A stretch of 64,000 nt of DNA from Leucosporidium creatinivorum (Eukaryota > Basidiomycota > Microbotryomycetes > Leucosporidiales > Leucosporidiaceae): assembly GCA_001600635.1 (NCBI GenBank), contig BCKL01000024.1, positions 16,804 to 80,803 of the forward strand. Reading direction: 5' to 3'. Made by a program: the position numbers and the translations under genes. The notes under the pieces were generated by a model that saw nothing but the letters and a program-made list of their open reading frames with translations, was not told the origin of the DNA and did no database searches. Positions within the stretch are counted from its first letter, which is position 1. Every line of letters starts with the position of its first letter. Shown here in pieces: positions 44,376 through 56,005 of the stretch.

Positions 44376-46905
44376 CTACTTCTTCTCTCCACTCGGAGCG
44401 GCGGGCTTGACTCCGAGTCCCTTGGCCTTGGGCTTCGGCGTCTCGACGACCAGAGGCTCCTGACTTGCTCCACGACGTTCCCAGATCTGTGGGTCGCCAA
44501 GTCGAGAGTCAGCGCCGTTCCTTCGACATAGCTCGGTTCGAAGCGAGAACTCACCTGGATATAACTCTCCCCCAAACTGATCATCCCCCTATTAATCTCC
44601 TCGACAATAAGATCCTGAATCTGGAACCACTTCTCATCTTCCTCCTCCGTCTTCCCACCGAGCAACTCTCCCGTCTTCTCATCCCTCGGCGGCCTCAAGT
44701 GCACCTGAGTCTTCCAAGTCGTCTCTTCCCGAGCGGTACCAGCGGCAGAGGAGTGAGTGATGTTGGAAACCAGGTCGTAGTACTTGTGGATCGAGTCGGA
44801 GGGGGGTGGGGGCTCAACGTCTGCGCGAGAGAGCGAAAGGGAGGGTCAGCGAGCGCCGAGATGAGGGAAGGGGGGAGCAACTCACACTCCGAAACGTCAA
44901 CGCCTCGAAGCGGGAAGTTGACGATAGTAGGGTTCTTCTCTTCGACGAACGAGTTCTTCGTGAACCGCTTGATGTGGAGGATCAAGAACGGCGGTAGCCT
45001 CGTCACCTTGAACCGACGGAGCACACCACCGGCCTCTTGCGTTGTCCTACCGTCGTACTTGGCAAGCACGGCCGAGATGGGGACTTGAGGGATGATGTTC
45101 TTTTCGATCGTGTCTTGGAAGAGGGGAGGTGGGGGGAGGTCGATGGCGAGGAAGAGGAAGGGGGATTTGGTCGATTTGATGTCTGATTGGGGAAGGAGGG
45201 AGAGCAACGGTCAGCAAACAAGCAAAGGGAAGACGGGTCGAGCTCGCGAGGGGGCGTAGAGGAGGGAAGGAGAGGAAAGACGAACCTCGGTCGAGATCGA
45301 AGCGGGGCTTGCCGCCGTACTCGCCGGTGGTGAGGACCTGCTGGTCGTCGATGCGGCACTCTCCTTGGAAGGCCGAGTAGATGATGCCTGTTGCAGCGAG
45401 CGAGGAGAGGTAGGAGGCGAGCAGGCAAGGGTCAGCGCCGAGCCGAGCCGAGAGCGGAGAGGGCGAGAGCTAGAAGGAAATGAACTCACTCGACTTCCCC
45501 TTCTTATTCCCTCCCAAATCCTTGTGCAGCTGATTCAACAACCATCCCAAGAACTCCAGCGGATCGCCCACCTCGGTAATCTTGAACCTCTTCCCACTAG
45601 CATTGGCGCACTCCTGCAACAACTCATGCGGCGAGACCTGTCCCTTGAACGCCTTGGGGTTCCACACCTTCCTACAGAACATGCCAAATCGCTTGACGAG
45701 CTCGGTGGCATGCGGGTCCGAAGCATGCGGGTCGAGGATGAAGTAGTCGCGCAGGGGAAGGACGTGGACTAGGGCGTGAAGGATCGAGTTCATGTACGAA
45801 TTGGCTTTGATGTTGTTCAACCCGACGAAACCGGGGTAGTAGGGCTTTTGGTGGAGGTCGTAGGAGGGGGAGGTACGAGCGTCGATGGTGCGAAGGAGTT
45901 GGGGGGTGAAGGTTGGGTAGAGGAGGTATTTGATGTCGTCGAGGGAGGGGTCGTTGACTTCGTAGCCGTCGGGGAGGATGTAGACCTGTCCGGATGGGTG
46001 AGGATCAGCGATTGGCCGAGCTCGGCGAAGGACAGAATGGTTCACCTTCTGAGTCGAAAGGTTGATGAAGACGTGGTTGTCCTCGGCGATCGAATGAGCG
46101 TAGGCTGGGGACGTCTTGCCTCGTCCCTGGAAGTACTTGCCGTTGGTCAAGCAGGCGTAGATGTTGTTGTGGCTCAACGTGACGGAGCACAGTCGCTCGA
46201 AATCAAAGTCGAGGACATTGCGGTTGATCTGGAGCAAGCAGAATCGGGTCAGCGAGATCAGTAGATTGTTACAGAGCTGCAGAACGCACCGTATCGAGGT
46301 ACATGTCGGTGGGTCGGTTGGTATCCTCCTCCTCCGGCTCGAAATGGTACTCTGGCGGCTCCTCCTCTTCGGCGACGGGCTCCTCGACCTTCTCCTGCTC
46401 CACTACAGCTTCCTCTTTCTGCTCGGCTGGCTCCACCGGGTCCACCATCTCCGAGCCCGCCTCATCGACCTTGACGCGCTTGGGCTGAGGCTGCTCCTCC
46501 GCTTCTTGCTCCGGCTCGGGCTCGCGAGGACGAGTAGTGCTGGTTGAGGCCTCTTGAGGTACAGATTCCGACTCGGTAGCGGCGTCTACAGCCGATTCTT
46601 GAGGTACAGGAGCGGCATCTGTTGGTGGGGCGGGGACGGCTTCCTCCTCGTTTTGCTGCTCTTGCTGCTCCTCTACAGCTTCTTCGGCTTCGGCGGGAGC
46701 GGGAGAGTCTTCTGTAGCTTGTTGGTTGTCGAGCAGACGTTGGATGAGGTCCTGCTTCTTGCCAGAAACGGGCAAGCTCGCTTCCTTGAGCAGCTCCTGC
46801 GATTTGAAGTCAGGTGTTAGCTGTGCAATTGTGCTGAGCTGTAGGGAGCTATTTCACCTTTAGTTCGGGTACTTTGAGCGCTGTAAGCTCTGCCTCGGTC
46901 GACAT
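44376..46905 (-). CDS. SAD1: Sad1/USP39-like U4/U6.U5 tri-snRNP factor with N-terminal SAP motif
   Basis: Splicing factor of the ubiquitin-protease fold. Start MSTEAELTALKVPELKELLK; across the first intron it forms a SAP DNA/RNA-binding motif ending KKQDLIQRLLDN. An acidic Glu/Pro-rich linker follows. The zinc-finger UBP domain reads LCSVTLSHNNIYACLTNGKY FQGRG ... HVFINLSTQKVYILPDGYEV. The protease fold has GLNNIKANSYMNSILHAL, where the catalytic Cys of true proteases is Ser, as expected for the inactive Sad1 class; then GQVSPHELLQ, IIPQVPISAVLAKYDGRTT, PPFLILHIKRFTKNSFVEEK NPTIVNFP and SLGESYIQIWERRG. Stop TAG 44376-44378. About 8 introns. Notable: the second Cys of the usual CLVC zinc pair is Asn (CLTN). 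Head-to-head with UTP25, 95 nt apart. Confidence 0.93.
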
Positions 46906-47000
46906 CCTGTTCTGCGCCGAGAGTTGGAAGCTGCGAGAGAGGCGACTTGCGGTTTCGCTTCCTCCAAATCTCGGCTTTCATCTACTCGACTACAGAAGCG
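46906..47000. promoter_or_regulatory. 95-nt bidirectional promoter between SAD1 and UTP25
   Basis: Only 95 nt lie between the two divergent start codons, so both core promoters overlap here. CGACTACAG just before the UTP25 ATG could be a leader acceptor. No clear TATA box. Confidence 0.6.
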
Positions 47001-49812
47001 ATGGTGAAAGCGATGGAAGGTCTCGACCCTAGCGTCAAGCTCCTAACGCTATGCAACGTCCAATCGGCCAAGCCGACCAAGCGCCAACGAGCGACTCAGC
47101 GGGATTGGCATCAAATCGCTAAAAAACACAAGGCGGCGTCCAGCTCCCAGTCGACTGCAGCAACCGTTGCTGTACCAGAGCAGTCGGAAGCAGAGCTCAC
47201 CGCTTCGCTCGCTGCTGCTGCCGATTCGGACGAGGAGGAGGAGGAAACTGCTTCAGCTGCCGTCGCCGCAAAGAGGGATTCGTATGATCTGCATTGGGCG
47301 CAGGACTCGCCGTTGGTGGAGGGCAAGTCGGCGGATGAGTTGAAGGAGGTGAAATGGATTAAGAATAGGAAGAACATCCCCGGGCTCGGCCAGGCGACTC
47401 AATGGGACGCTCAAGGCGCTGCGAAGGAGGAGGGGCAGAGTGCCAATATCGTGAGTTGTGCTGCAGAGTAGAGGCGGTTGAGTAGCGTATCCAATACTGA
47501 CTCTCAACCACCTACAGTACAACGCTCGCCTGATGGAGAAGCTCAAGCAGCGCATGGCCGATTCCCCCTTCGGTGATTCTCTTCTCAGCTCGCTACTCCT
47601 CCTTCACCCTCACTGACGCTCTCCATCCCCCTCCAGAATCCATCACCCCCCTCCAAACCTCCCTCCTGACCCACCTCTCGACCTACTCGGACCTGTTCCA
47701 CCCCTCCATCACGCTCGGCGCCTCGCACTCCTCCCTCCGCTCGGCCGCCTCCCTCCACGCCATGAACCACGTCCTCAAGACCCGCTCCCGCGTCCTTAAA
47801 AACAACGACGCCCTCGCCCGCGCTGCAGCGGACCCGACCGCCCCTCCCATGACCCGCAACACACAGGATCAAGGCTTCACTCGCCCGAAAGTGCTCGTTC
47901 TCCTCCCCTTCCGCAATTCGGCAAAGGAGTGGGTCGACGCCCTTACCTCTCTTAGTGGAGCCGAGTCGGTGGAGAATAAGGCTCGATTTGATGCCGAGTA
48001 CTCTTTGCCTGAGGGAGCGACGGATAAGTTGGAGGAGACGCCCGAGAACTATGCAGAGGATCACGTCAATACGTTCAAGGGGAACATCGATGATAGCTTT
48101 AGGGTTGGGTTGAAGGTCACGAGGAAGACGGTCAAGCTTTATTCCGAGTTCTACTCGGCGGATGTGATCGTTGCGAGTCCTTTGGGGCTGAGGACGAGTA
48201 TTGAGAAGGAGAAGTAAGTTCCTACCTTCTCCCTGTTGCTTGGCGACTTCCTCGCTGACCCACCTTCCACCCTCCTCTCCTCCTTCCCGCTGCTCCCTCC
48301 CTCTCCTCACCTCTACCTCCCGCGTTTACGCAGGGGCGACTCGGACTTCCTCTCCTCGATCGAGATCCTCATCGTCGACCAAATGGACGTCATGACCATG
48401 CAGAACTGGGATCATCTCCAGGTTCGTCCTGTCCTCTGTGCTCTCTCTCTCGCTGGGCGCTGACTCGCTCTTCCCCTCTACTTTCCCACCTCCTCCTTCG
48501 GCCGTCTCGCGTTCGCTCTCCATCACCAACGATAATCACTCTCACCCTCGTCGCTAACAACAGTTCATCATGGACCGCCTGAACAAGCTGCCCGAAGAGG
48601 CGCACGGCTGCGATTTCTCGCGCGTCAAGCCCTGGTACTTGGACGGCAAGTGAGTCCCTTCCATTTTCCTCTCGTTTCTGCTTTCCCTCTCCAGCCCTCT
48701 CGCGCGCTCTCCAGACCACCTACTGACCGCCCTCCCCCACAGAGCCTCTTCCCTCCGCCAAACCGTCCTTCTCTCCTCGTACGAAACCCCCGAGATGCGC
48801 TCCCTCTTCACCAAATCCCTCCTCAACCTCGGCGGCAAGACGCGACTCGAGCCTTCTGCTGCGCAGAGCGAGGGAGTGTTGGCCAGCGTGCCGAAGGGCA
48901 TCAAGCAGGTTTGGCAGAGGTTTGAGGTTGGGAATGTGGCGGAGGAGGATGATAAGCGGTTTGAGTGGTTTATTACAAAGGTGCGTCATCCTTGTCTTCT
49001 CGTCCTTTCCTTTCCTTCCTTCCTCGTCGAGCCGAGCCGAGCGCGAGCTGACTTTCCGGCCCCCGCCTCGCAGACCCTCCCCATGCTCCTCAAATCGGCC
49101 GTCAGCTCGAGTCAGACCATCATCTTTGTGCCTTCGTACTTTGATTTCGTCAGGCTCAAGCGGTACATGAAGAAGCTGGATGATTTCTCGTTCGCTAGCA
49201 TCTCCGAGTGAGTCCTCTCGCATCCTTGCCCTCGCCGGCGCGCCTTAACCATGCTTGAAGTGATGGAAGCTGATTTGACGATTTCTTCAACAGGTACTCG
49301 CCCACCCCCGACGTCTCGCGCGCGAGGGGAGCCTTCTTTGCCGGCAAGAAGAACTTTTTGCTCATCACCGAGAGGTTCCACTTCTTCCGTCGGTGCGTCC
49401 AGGCTCTCTTCTTCATCTTTCTCTCTCGTCGTGGTTTCTACGCCGCTCCTCCCGAACCCCGAGCGCCCGGGAACCGAACGCCAAGCTGACCTCTCTCCCC
49501 CTTCTCCCCTCGCTCCTACCTCTCCTCGCCCGTTTCCTACCACCCAACAGCTACCGCATTCGCGGCGCCAAAACCGTCGTCTTCTACGCCCCACCCCAAC
49601 ACTCCGCCTACTACCCCGAAGTCCTCTCGTTCCCCTTCCCCCGTCTCAACTCGTTCGACGAGCCCGAGGTCGACCCCTCTGAGCTCAGCGCGCAGTGCTT
49701 GTTCTCCAAGTTTGATTTGATGAGCCTGCAGAGGATTGTGGGACAGGAGGATGCGAGGAGGATGGTGGGCAGTTCGGAGGCGGAGGGGAGTAGGTTCACC
49801 TTTTTGGAGTAG
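47001..49812 (+). CDS. UTP25: Utp25, U3 snoRNA-associated SSU-processome protein
   Basis: Nucleolar factor for 18S rRNA maturation, a catalytically dead DEAD-like helicase (digestive-organ-expansion-factor family). About 750 residues, ten exons. A basic and acidic N-terminus ([11 protein letters not shown]) precedes [16 protein letters not shown]. The core has [20 protein letters not shown], the segment [42 protein letters not shown], the dead Walker-B-like [70 protein letters not shown], and the end [20 protein letters not shown]. Stop TAG 49810-49812. The order and motifs match the family closely. Its head-to-head neighbour is a splicing factor, so the pair may be co-expressed. Confidence 0.93.
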
Positions 49813-49975
49813 AGTAGGGAGTAGGGAGGGGTGTGTAATGCTGATAAGCAGAGATGTAGCGATATCTAACAGCGACTGGGAAATCTCGGAGCCGAGCTCC
49901 TTTCGATCGAGGACTTGACCGCTTCCCGACTTTCATCTCTCTCCTTCCTTCCTCTCGCTCGCTCGTTCGCTCAAG

Positions 49976-51836
49976 ATGTCTCGACCGCCTCCTCCGCCGC
50001 CTCCCCCTCCTCCTCCTGTACGCCAACAAGTGTACGTCCGCGCCCTCGTCCCCTCCGCCCTCGCCTACCTCACTCTCGAGCAAATCATCGAAGCTTTCAA
50101 GCGCGCGACGGGCGAGCAGGTCAAGGATGTGTATAGGCCTGCAGGGGAGGGGGATTACTTTTTTGTCGAGTTGAGTAGTAGGGAGGTGAGTATTGAGCTG
50201 CTTTCGGTGGGGAGAAGGGCTGTAGCACGGCAGGCGGGCGAGGAGAGACGAACTGACGAGCCCGAACGGCGTGACTAGGGAGTTCTCGCCGCTCTTCAAG
50301 TGAAGCAGATCAAAGGCTATGCGTGCGCTACTTCCCCTACACTCGCTCCGTCGCCCCTGCTGACTTACAAACTCCTCGCCGAGCAGCATGCACGTCGAAG
50401 AATCCTCCAAGAACCGCGATAGCAATTGGTACGGTCACCAGCACTCGGCCACACATGTCGGTCATCGAGATTTCAGTGGAAGACAGCCGTTGCCTGCGTG
50501 GGAGAAGAATAGGTTTGGGACGAGGATCGGGGATAGGGAGCCGTTGCCGGAGTTGAGAGGGCCGAGGTGGGGAGCTGCTGGTGGGTGGGGAGGCGCTAGG
50601 GATAGTGGGTGGGGTGGAGAAGGAGGAGATTATGACAGGCGTAGTGCGAGGGGAAGGAGTAGGCGCAGGGAGAGGAGCAGGAGACGATCGCCCAGCTACG
50701 AGCCGAGGCGCCGTAGTCGAAGTCCCCGTCGCGAGCGGGAGAGGGAGGGAAGTTACAGCTCGAGTAGGAGGGAAAGGGAGAGGAGGGGACGTGAGTATGA
50801 TGATGAGGATGAGTATGGCAGGAGGAGGGATCGAAGGAGGCATCGTTCGCCCGACGACGACGATCGCCGAGACCGCCGCTCTTCCCACCGAAGTCACCAC
50901 CACCGAAGTCGCCACTCCCGTTCCCGCTCCCGTTCTCGCTCCCCAGCCCGCTCGCACCACTCCCGCCGTCACCGTCGTTCCCCCACCCGCTCCCCGTCGA
51001 AATCTCCTTCTCGTTCACCCATCTCCCGCCCCTCCCATCGCGCTCGCTCGCCTACTCACGACTCGGAGCCAGAGCTGGACGACACCCCATCTCGTTCTCC
51101 ACGCCCTGTTCGAGGGTCGAAGCAGAAGGAGAGAGAGAGGGAGAGGGAGGATACGCCGCGAGGACGGGGAGGGAGCTTGGAGACTGAGGAGGGGGGTGAT
51201 GAGGGTGGCGGTGAGGTGGAGGAGATTGAGATGGGGGGAGAAGGAGGAAAGGCAGAGCTTGAAGATGAGACGATGGAGGAGGTGGAGGCGGAGGGGCCAG
51301 TTTGTGAGGATTCGGTGGAGGAATTAGAGGAGAGGGCTCTGCGTGGGTTCTGTTCTCTTCTCTCCAGCCCTGATACACCGTCGTACCGCTGAACTCACCC
51401 ATCTGACAGGCGACTCCTGCACTCTCGTCGTCCGCAGCCTCGCCCCTTCTTGCGACGCCGAGGTCAGCCTTCTCCCACGCCCATCGTTTCCTCGGCGCTC
51501 GCTCACTCTCGCACTGACCTCAAACAGCGCCTCCGCGAATTCGCCACCCAAGGAGGAACGTACGAGGTAGTCAGCACCGGCGCTCACGCTTACGTGACGG
51601 GTGAAGGGTGAGCTTTCGTCGACCTTTCGCCATGCTCGGCGCTCGCTGACCCTCAGGTTGGATCGCGAAGGTTCATCGAATGGTCTTCCGCTGAGTTGGC
51701 TACGCAGGCGTTGGGAACTTTGAATGGGAGGAGCTTGCTTGGACAGCCAGTGAGGCTGCAGAGGTGCGTCGGGCGAGCGGAAGGAGTGCGAAAGCCGAGC
51801 GCCGAGCTAACGTTTTCTCGGGTCTGTAGGGTCTGA
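49976..51836 (+). CDS. RRM/RS family protein, array member 1
   Basis: First of three tandem paralogues. Starts MSRPPPPPPPPPPPVRQQ (11 prolines). A degenerate N-terminal RRM: VYVRALVPSALAYLTLEQII, VKDVYRPAGEGDYFFVELSS, joined to GVLAALQVKQIKGYAMHVEE. The middle is strongly RS/RE-rich (RRRERSRRRSPSYEPRRRSR, SRSRSRSRSPARSHH) followed by an acidic block. The C-terminal RRM: GDSCTLVVRSLAPSCDAERL, GGTYEVVSTGAHAYVTGEGF, then FIEWSSAELATQALGTLNGR, SLLGQPVRLQRV and TGA 51834-51836. About five introns at the same places as in the neighbours. Likely a nuclear SR-type RNA-binding protein; no named orthologue recognised. Confidence 0.8.
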
Positions 51837-52002
51837 GCACCTGTGGAGAGACGTCGATTCAGCGTTTGTGTAGTCAGACTTAAGATCCTTTGCCTCCGGA
51901 ATGCCAAAACCGCTTGACCTACATCAAAGCTTGGTCCCTCTTCCTCACGCTCGAATCGCTCCTCGCTCCTTTCCCTCCTTCCATCACCTCGCCCTCGCCC
52001 AC

Positions 52003-53706
52003 ATGTCGGCGCACTCGATTCACTTGAAGTCCCTCAACGAACAGTCGATACAAGGCCACACCAATGAGGATATCGCAGCTGCTTTGATCGTCTTTGGACG
52101 GGTGAGCTTGCGCTGCTGCTGCTGCTCGTCGAGTGCGAGCGCGAGCAGGACGCGTTCTGAGTGCTGACGGTGGCGAGGCTGTGGATAGGTTACAGAGGTG
52201 TGCAGACCTGATCGTAGGCCTACGCATAATTACTGCTTTGTTAACTTTGAGACGGAGGAGGTGAGTCGAGCTCGCCAGCGCTGCGGGAGGGCGGAGAGCT
52301 GACGGATGAGCTATCGCTGTAGGGAAGGATCAACCCGCTCAAAACGGGTAGTGTGAGGATTGGCGAGCGCTTGTACGTCTCTCCGCTTGTCTGCCGCTCT
52401 TTCTGTCGACCGCCGAGCGCGCTGCTGCTGAGCCGAACCGACCTTAGAGTTTCCTCATCGGCCCTTCCTTCCGTCCAAACTCTCACCAAGGCTCCCTCGT
52501 CCCTACCTCCGCTCCAACATTCCCTCCCTTCACCCCCTACCCTCCCTTCGCCCTCCCCGCTCAGCCCACCTTCGGCTTCCTCCCTTACAGCGCCTTCACC
52601 TCCGGCCCCGACTCCCTCCCCGGTACAGCCGAGACTGTGGAGAAATGGACGACCTACGAGGAGCAAATGGCGAGAGCGAAGGAGTTGAGTGAGCTGCAGG
52701 GGAAGGGCGAGACGGGGGCGCCGAGCATGCCGAAGGCTATGAGGGAGAAGATGGAGAGGCAGAGGGATGTGAGGAGGGCAGTATCGAGTTCCCTGGGACA
52801 CTCGGTAGACGCCGGAAATGGCCAAGCTACGAAAGAGACGAAGAAGAGGCGACGCGGCGCAGGCGACCAATCGCCTCTCATCCTCTCCTCGGACGGCTCT
52901 CCCCCTCGTCGCCGCTCCCTCTCGCCCGCACCGAGACGCGTTACTACCGTCTCTCCCACCAGCGACTCTCTCCCGCCTCCCAACGACTCGCCACGCGACC
53001 AGGATCCTCCCCCTCACTTCGGCGATGAGCCGGCTTCCCTCCGCAAGACAGGACAGGCGGCGCAAGAGGTTCTCATGGACGGCGAGGGTAGTCATGGCGA
53101 GGGTCTGGCTATGTACGAGGCTACGGGCGGACCTGTTGAGGAGCAGGAGACGCTAGAGGCGGCTGAGATCTGCGTCGACTCGGCTGCCGAGCTGAAAGCG
53201 AGGGTCTTCGGTACTTTACCTCTCTCTCCAGCTTTCTCTGAGGGTAGAGTTGACGCTGATTTGCCCTCGCACAATGCGCAGCCGAATCCTGCTCCCTCGT
53301 CGTCCGCAACCTCGCCGAATCATGCACCTCCGAGGTGGGCTCTGACCTCCGTCCCCTTGCTGGAGAGTCATGCTGACCTCTCCGGACTACAGCTTCTCGC
53401 CGAGTTCGCCTCTCAACCTCAACTCAGCATCATCAAGGCCGAGGCGCACGGCTACTACATCGGAGAAGAGTGAGCTTTGTTTTTTCTGCTGTCGCCGAGC
53501 CGTGTCGCTGAGCTGACCTCGCCCTGCTGAAAAGCTTCATCCAGTGGTCCCGACCTGACGAAGCGGATGAAGCTCTGAGTGCGCTGAATGGGAGGAAGCT
53601 GCTTGGCCAGCCTGTGAGGTTGCAGAGGTGAGTAAGAAGCGAGACTGAGCCGAACGCCGAGCTCCGAGCGGGGCTGACCGCGAATCGGCGCTGTTGCAGG
53701 ATCTGA
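52003..53706 (+). CDS. RRM/RS family protein, array member 2
   Basis: Second tandem paralogue, 166 nt after the first. MSAHSIHLKSLNEQSIQGHT begins a degenerate RRM (VTEVCRPDRRPTHNYCFVNF ETEEG). The middle differs: Pro/Phe-rich (FPPFTPYPPFALPAQPTFGF), then VEKWTTYEEQMARAKELSEL and Ser/Pro/Arg-rich with acidic residues, little RS. Splicing around 53211-53281 gives AESCSLVVRNLAESCTSELL AEFASQPQLSIIKAEAHGYY, aligning with members 1 and 3; the end is FIQWSRPDEADEALSALNGR KLLGQPVRLQRI and TGA 53704-53706. The join near 52368-52456 needs an acceptor at ...TTAGAG for the frame to close. Function unknown, family inference as for member 1. Confidence 0.77.
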
Positions 53707-53709
53707 GGC

Positions 53710-56005
53710 TCAAGCTGAGAGAGAGAGCTGTTCTTGATGTACTCTAGTTCATCTCACGATATTCTGAGAGCGATCAAAGCGAGAGAAGAGGAGCCTCCTG
53801 CCGCTCGACCCTCCCCTTCGAAACGGCTCATCGCTCCTCTCTCTCCTTCCGCTTCTTGCTCGTGTCTGCTCGTCTCGTCTCGCCGCTCGTATCGAGCTAC
53901 ACAAGAGCATACCCGTACAGCTCTCCAGTAAAGCATGTCCCGCCCGCATCGTCATCAAGTGCACTGTAAAGCCTACAAGCCAGGCGCGCTCGACTACCTC
54001 ACGAGGGAGCAGATCGTCGACGCTTTCTCCGAGTACGACCAGGTCAAGGATGTGTATCGTCCTGCAGCGCAAGATTACTGCTTTGTCGAGCTGAGCAGCA
54101 GCGAGGTGAGCTGCAGGCGTGCAACTTTGGGCGAGAAGGGCGAGAAGCGAGAAGGCTGACACTCCTCGTTGGACAGGGGGTCGAGAGAGCCAAGCAGCTG
54201 CACAAGATCAAGGGTTTCTCGTGAGCTGCTTCACTCGCTTTTTACCCAGACCCCAGCTAATCCGCGCTCGCCGCTCCCCAGCGTCGAGGTCCGAGACTCA
54301 GTTCGCAACTTTCTCGGCGTCGGACACCACCGAAACGACGTCCCCTTTTTCCGGAACGCTGATAGGGAACCTGCCCCCGACCACGAGCGTGACAGGTTCG
54401 GTACGAAGGCGTTTGGAAGCGCGGGATCGAGGGGGAGCGGGAATGACGGCGAGGGAGGTAGAGAGTGGGATATGGGGAAAGAGGGATGGGTGCATGCGAG
54501 TATCAGGAGTGAAGAGAAAGGTGGAAAGAGTGAGCAGCGTGGAGGGAGGGGAGAAGCGAGGTCGAGGGGGGGAACTCGGCGCAGGTCGATCCGCTCTCAG
54601 AGCACTCGACCAGAGGAGTACACAAGGACGCCCGCCGAAGCTACGGATTCCCTTCCTGCCATCCTCCTCCTACCTCAGCCATCGACGTCCTTGATGCCCG
54701 TCCTGACCCTCGCCGCCGCCGCTCGCTTACACCGAACTCGACCCGCTCTCGCTCGCGCTCCCCCGTCCGCCGTGGGCACGACCAGGAAGTCGCTCTATCT
54801 CAATCGAGCAGCTCAAATGCTGCACCTCCCCCGGGGGCGATCAAGATCCGTGGCGGCGGCAGCGGAAGGTTCTTTGTGCCGACCGGGTCGAAGGAGCAAA
54901 TCCTGTCTTGCGGCGAGGAGGAGAAGCGAGCGGTGAGGAGGAGGGATGCGATGGAGGTGGTGCTGAACGAGGGACCGGATGAAGATGAGATGGTTGTTGA
55001 GGAGGGAGCTTGTGCCGATACCTTGGAAGAGCTCGAAGCGAGGCAGCACCGTGCGCCGAATCCCTCCCTCACTGTTCCGGTGCTGAGAGCTGACCTTTGC
55101 TTGCATCTACAGGCGAAACTCGCATCCTGATCGTTCGCAATCTCGCCGAGGAGTGCACCGTCGAGGTGAGTTACCTCAGTCGGCGTCACCGCTGAGCCGA
55201 AGCTGACCGCCTCTCCTCGCTCTCTAGCTGCTCAAGGAGTTTGGCAGCCAAGACGGCCTCCAAGTAGTCTCGACTGGAGCTCACGCTCACTTCTCCGGCG
55301 AAGGGTGCGCTCTGAACCTTCTCCTGCTACTAATCGCTCGCTGACCCGGGCTCGGCGACTCGCAGGTTCATCGAATGGAGCAAGCCCGAGGATGCGACGA
55401 GGGCTCTGCTTACGCTGAATGGGAGGAAGATCATGGGAGTTCCCATTCGTTTCAAGAGGTGGGTCGTTGTTGCTTGCCAATCTCCCTCGAACGCCGAGCT
55501 GATTGTCTTTCGGCGCCGCCGAGCTTCTTTCACGCAGGGTCTGAGAGAAGGTGCAGCTCGGGAAATGATAGCTGTGGCATCTTGTGCTGGAAATGAGAAC
55601 CGTTCCACTTGCTCTCACGCACGAACAGTGTTGAGAGTCTACACCCCTCTCCTCCTTCCGCCGGCCTAAGAAACTTGCGCTTTTCGCGGCTGACGAAAGG
55701 TTAGCGTCCTCACCTTCACCTCGTCGACTCGCCTTCTCACCTTCGACCGATCTTACTAGGCTTCTAGTACAGCTTGACAACTCGACTACCACCCTACAGC
55801 TTCCCACCACCTCCACCAGCTCGAGCAGACCGTCGCGGAAGCTTCGTTTCGCTCTCGCCGTTCTCCTCGCCTTCGCCGGCCTCTCGCAAGCCCCAGAGCT
55901 TCCTGCACCTCATCCCCTACACCTAAACAGCTGCACACCGCTTTACACGATGGCGCCCGAACGAAAGAACGGCGTGCAAAAGAGAAAAGAGCGACAAGTC
56001 AGGCT
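53710..56005. repeat. left arm of a near-perfect inverted repeat
   Basis: Position x here pairs with 117710-x in the right arm (61706-64000). All long translations are identical between arms, in opposite orientation. The single difference I see is one base more in the A/G run at about 55975-55990. The arm includes the upstream region and whole coding part of array member 3, the following 400 nt and the first codons of LSG1. Identity stops abruptly after AAGTCAGGCT. Confidence 0.95.
53935..55544 (+). CDS. RRM/RS family protein, array member 3 (left copy of the inverted repeat)
   Basis: Third tandem paralogue. MSRPHRHQVHCKAYKPGALD YLTREQIVDAFSEYDQVKDV YRPAAQDYCFVELSSSE is the N-terminal RRM, then GVERAKQLHKIKGFS and VEVRDSVRNFLGVGHHRNDV. 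The middle is Gly/Arg/Glu-rich (GGRGEARSRGGTRRRSIRSQ) and a later exon in another frame reads STRSRSRSPVRRGHDQEVAL and GSGRFFVPTGSKEQI, so one more intron lies between about 54600 and 54700. The C-terminal RRM: GETRILIVRNLAEECTVELL KEFGSQDGLQVVSTGAHAHF, FIEWSKPEDATRALLTLNGR, ending FKRV and TGA 55542-55544. An identical inverted copy lies at 62166-63775. Confidence 0.77.

Noticed and set aside
50337-50972. Antisense 211-codon frame opposite RRM/RS member 1
   Set aside because: Mirror of RS codons; the sense strand has clear RRM motifs shared by three paralogues.
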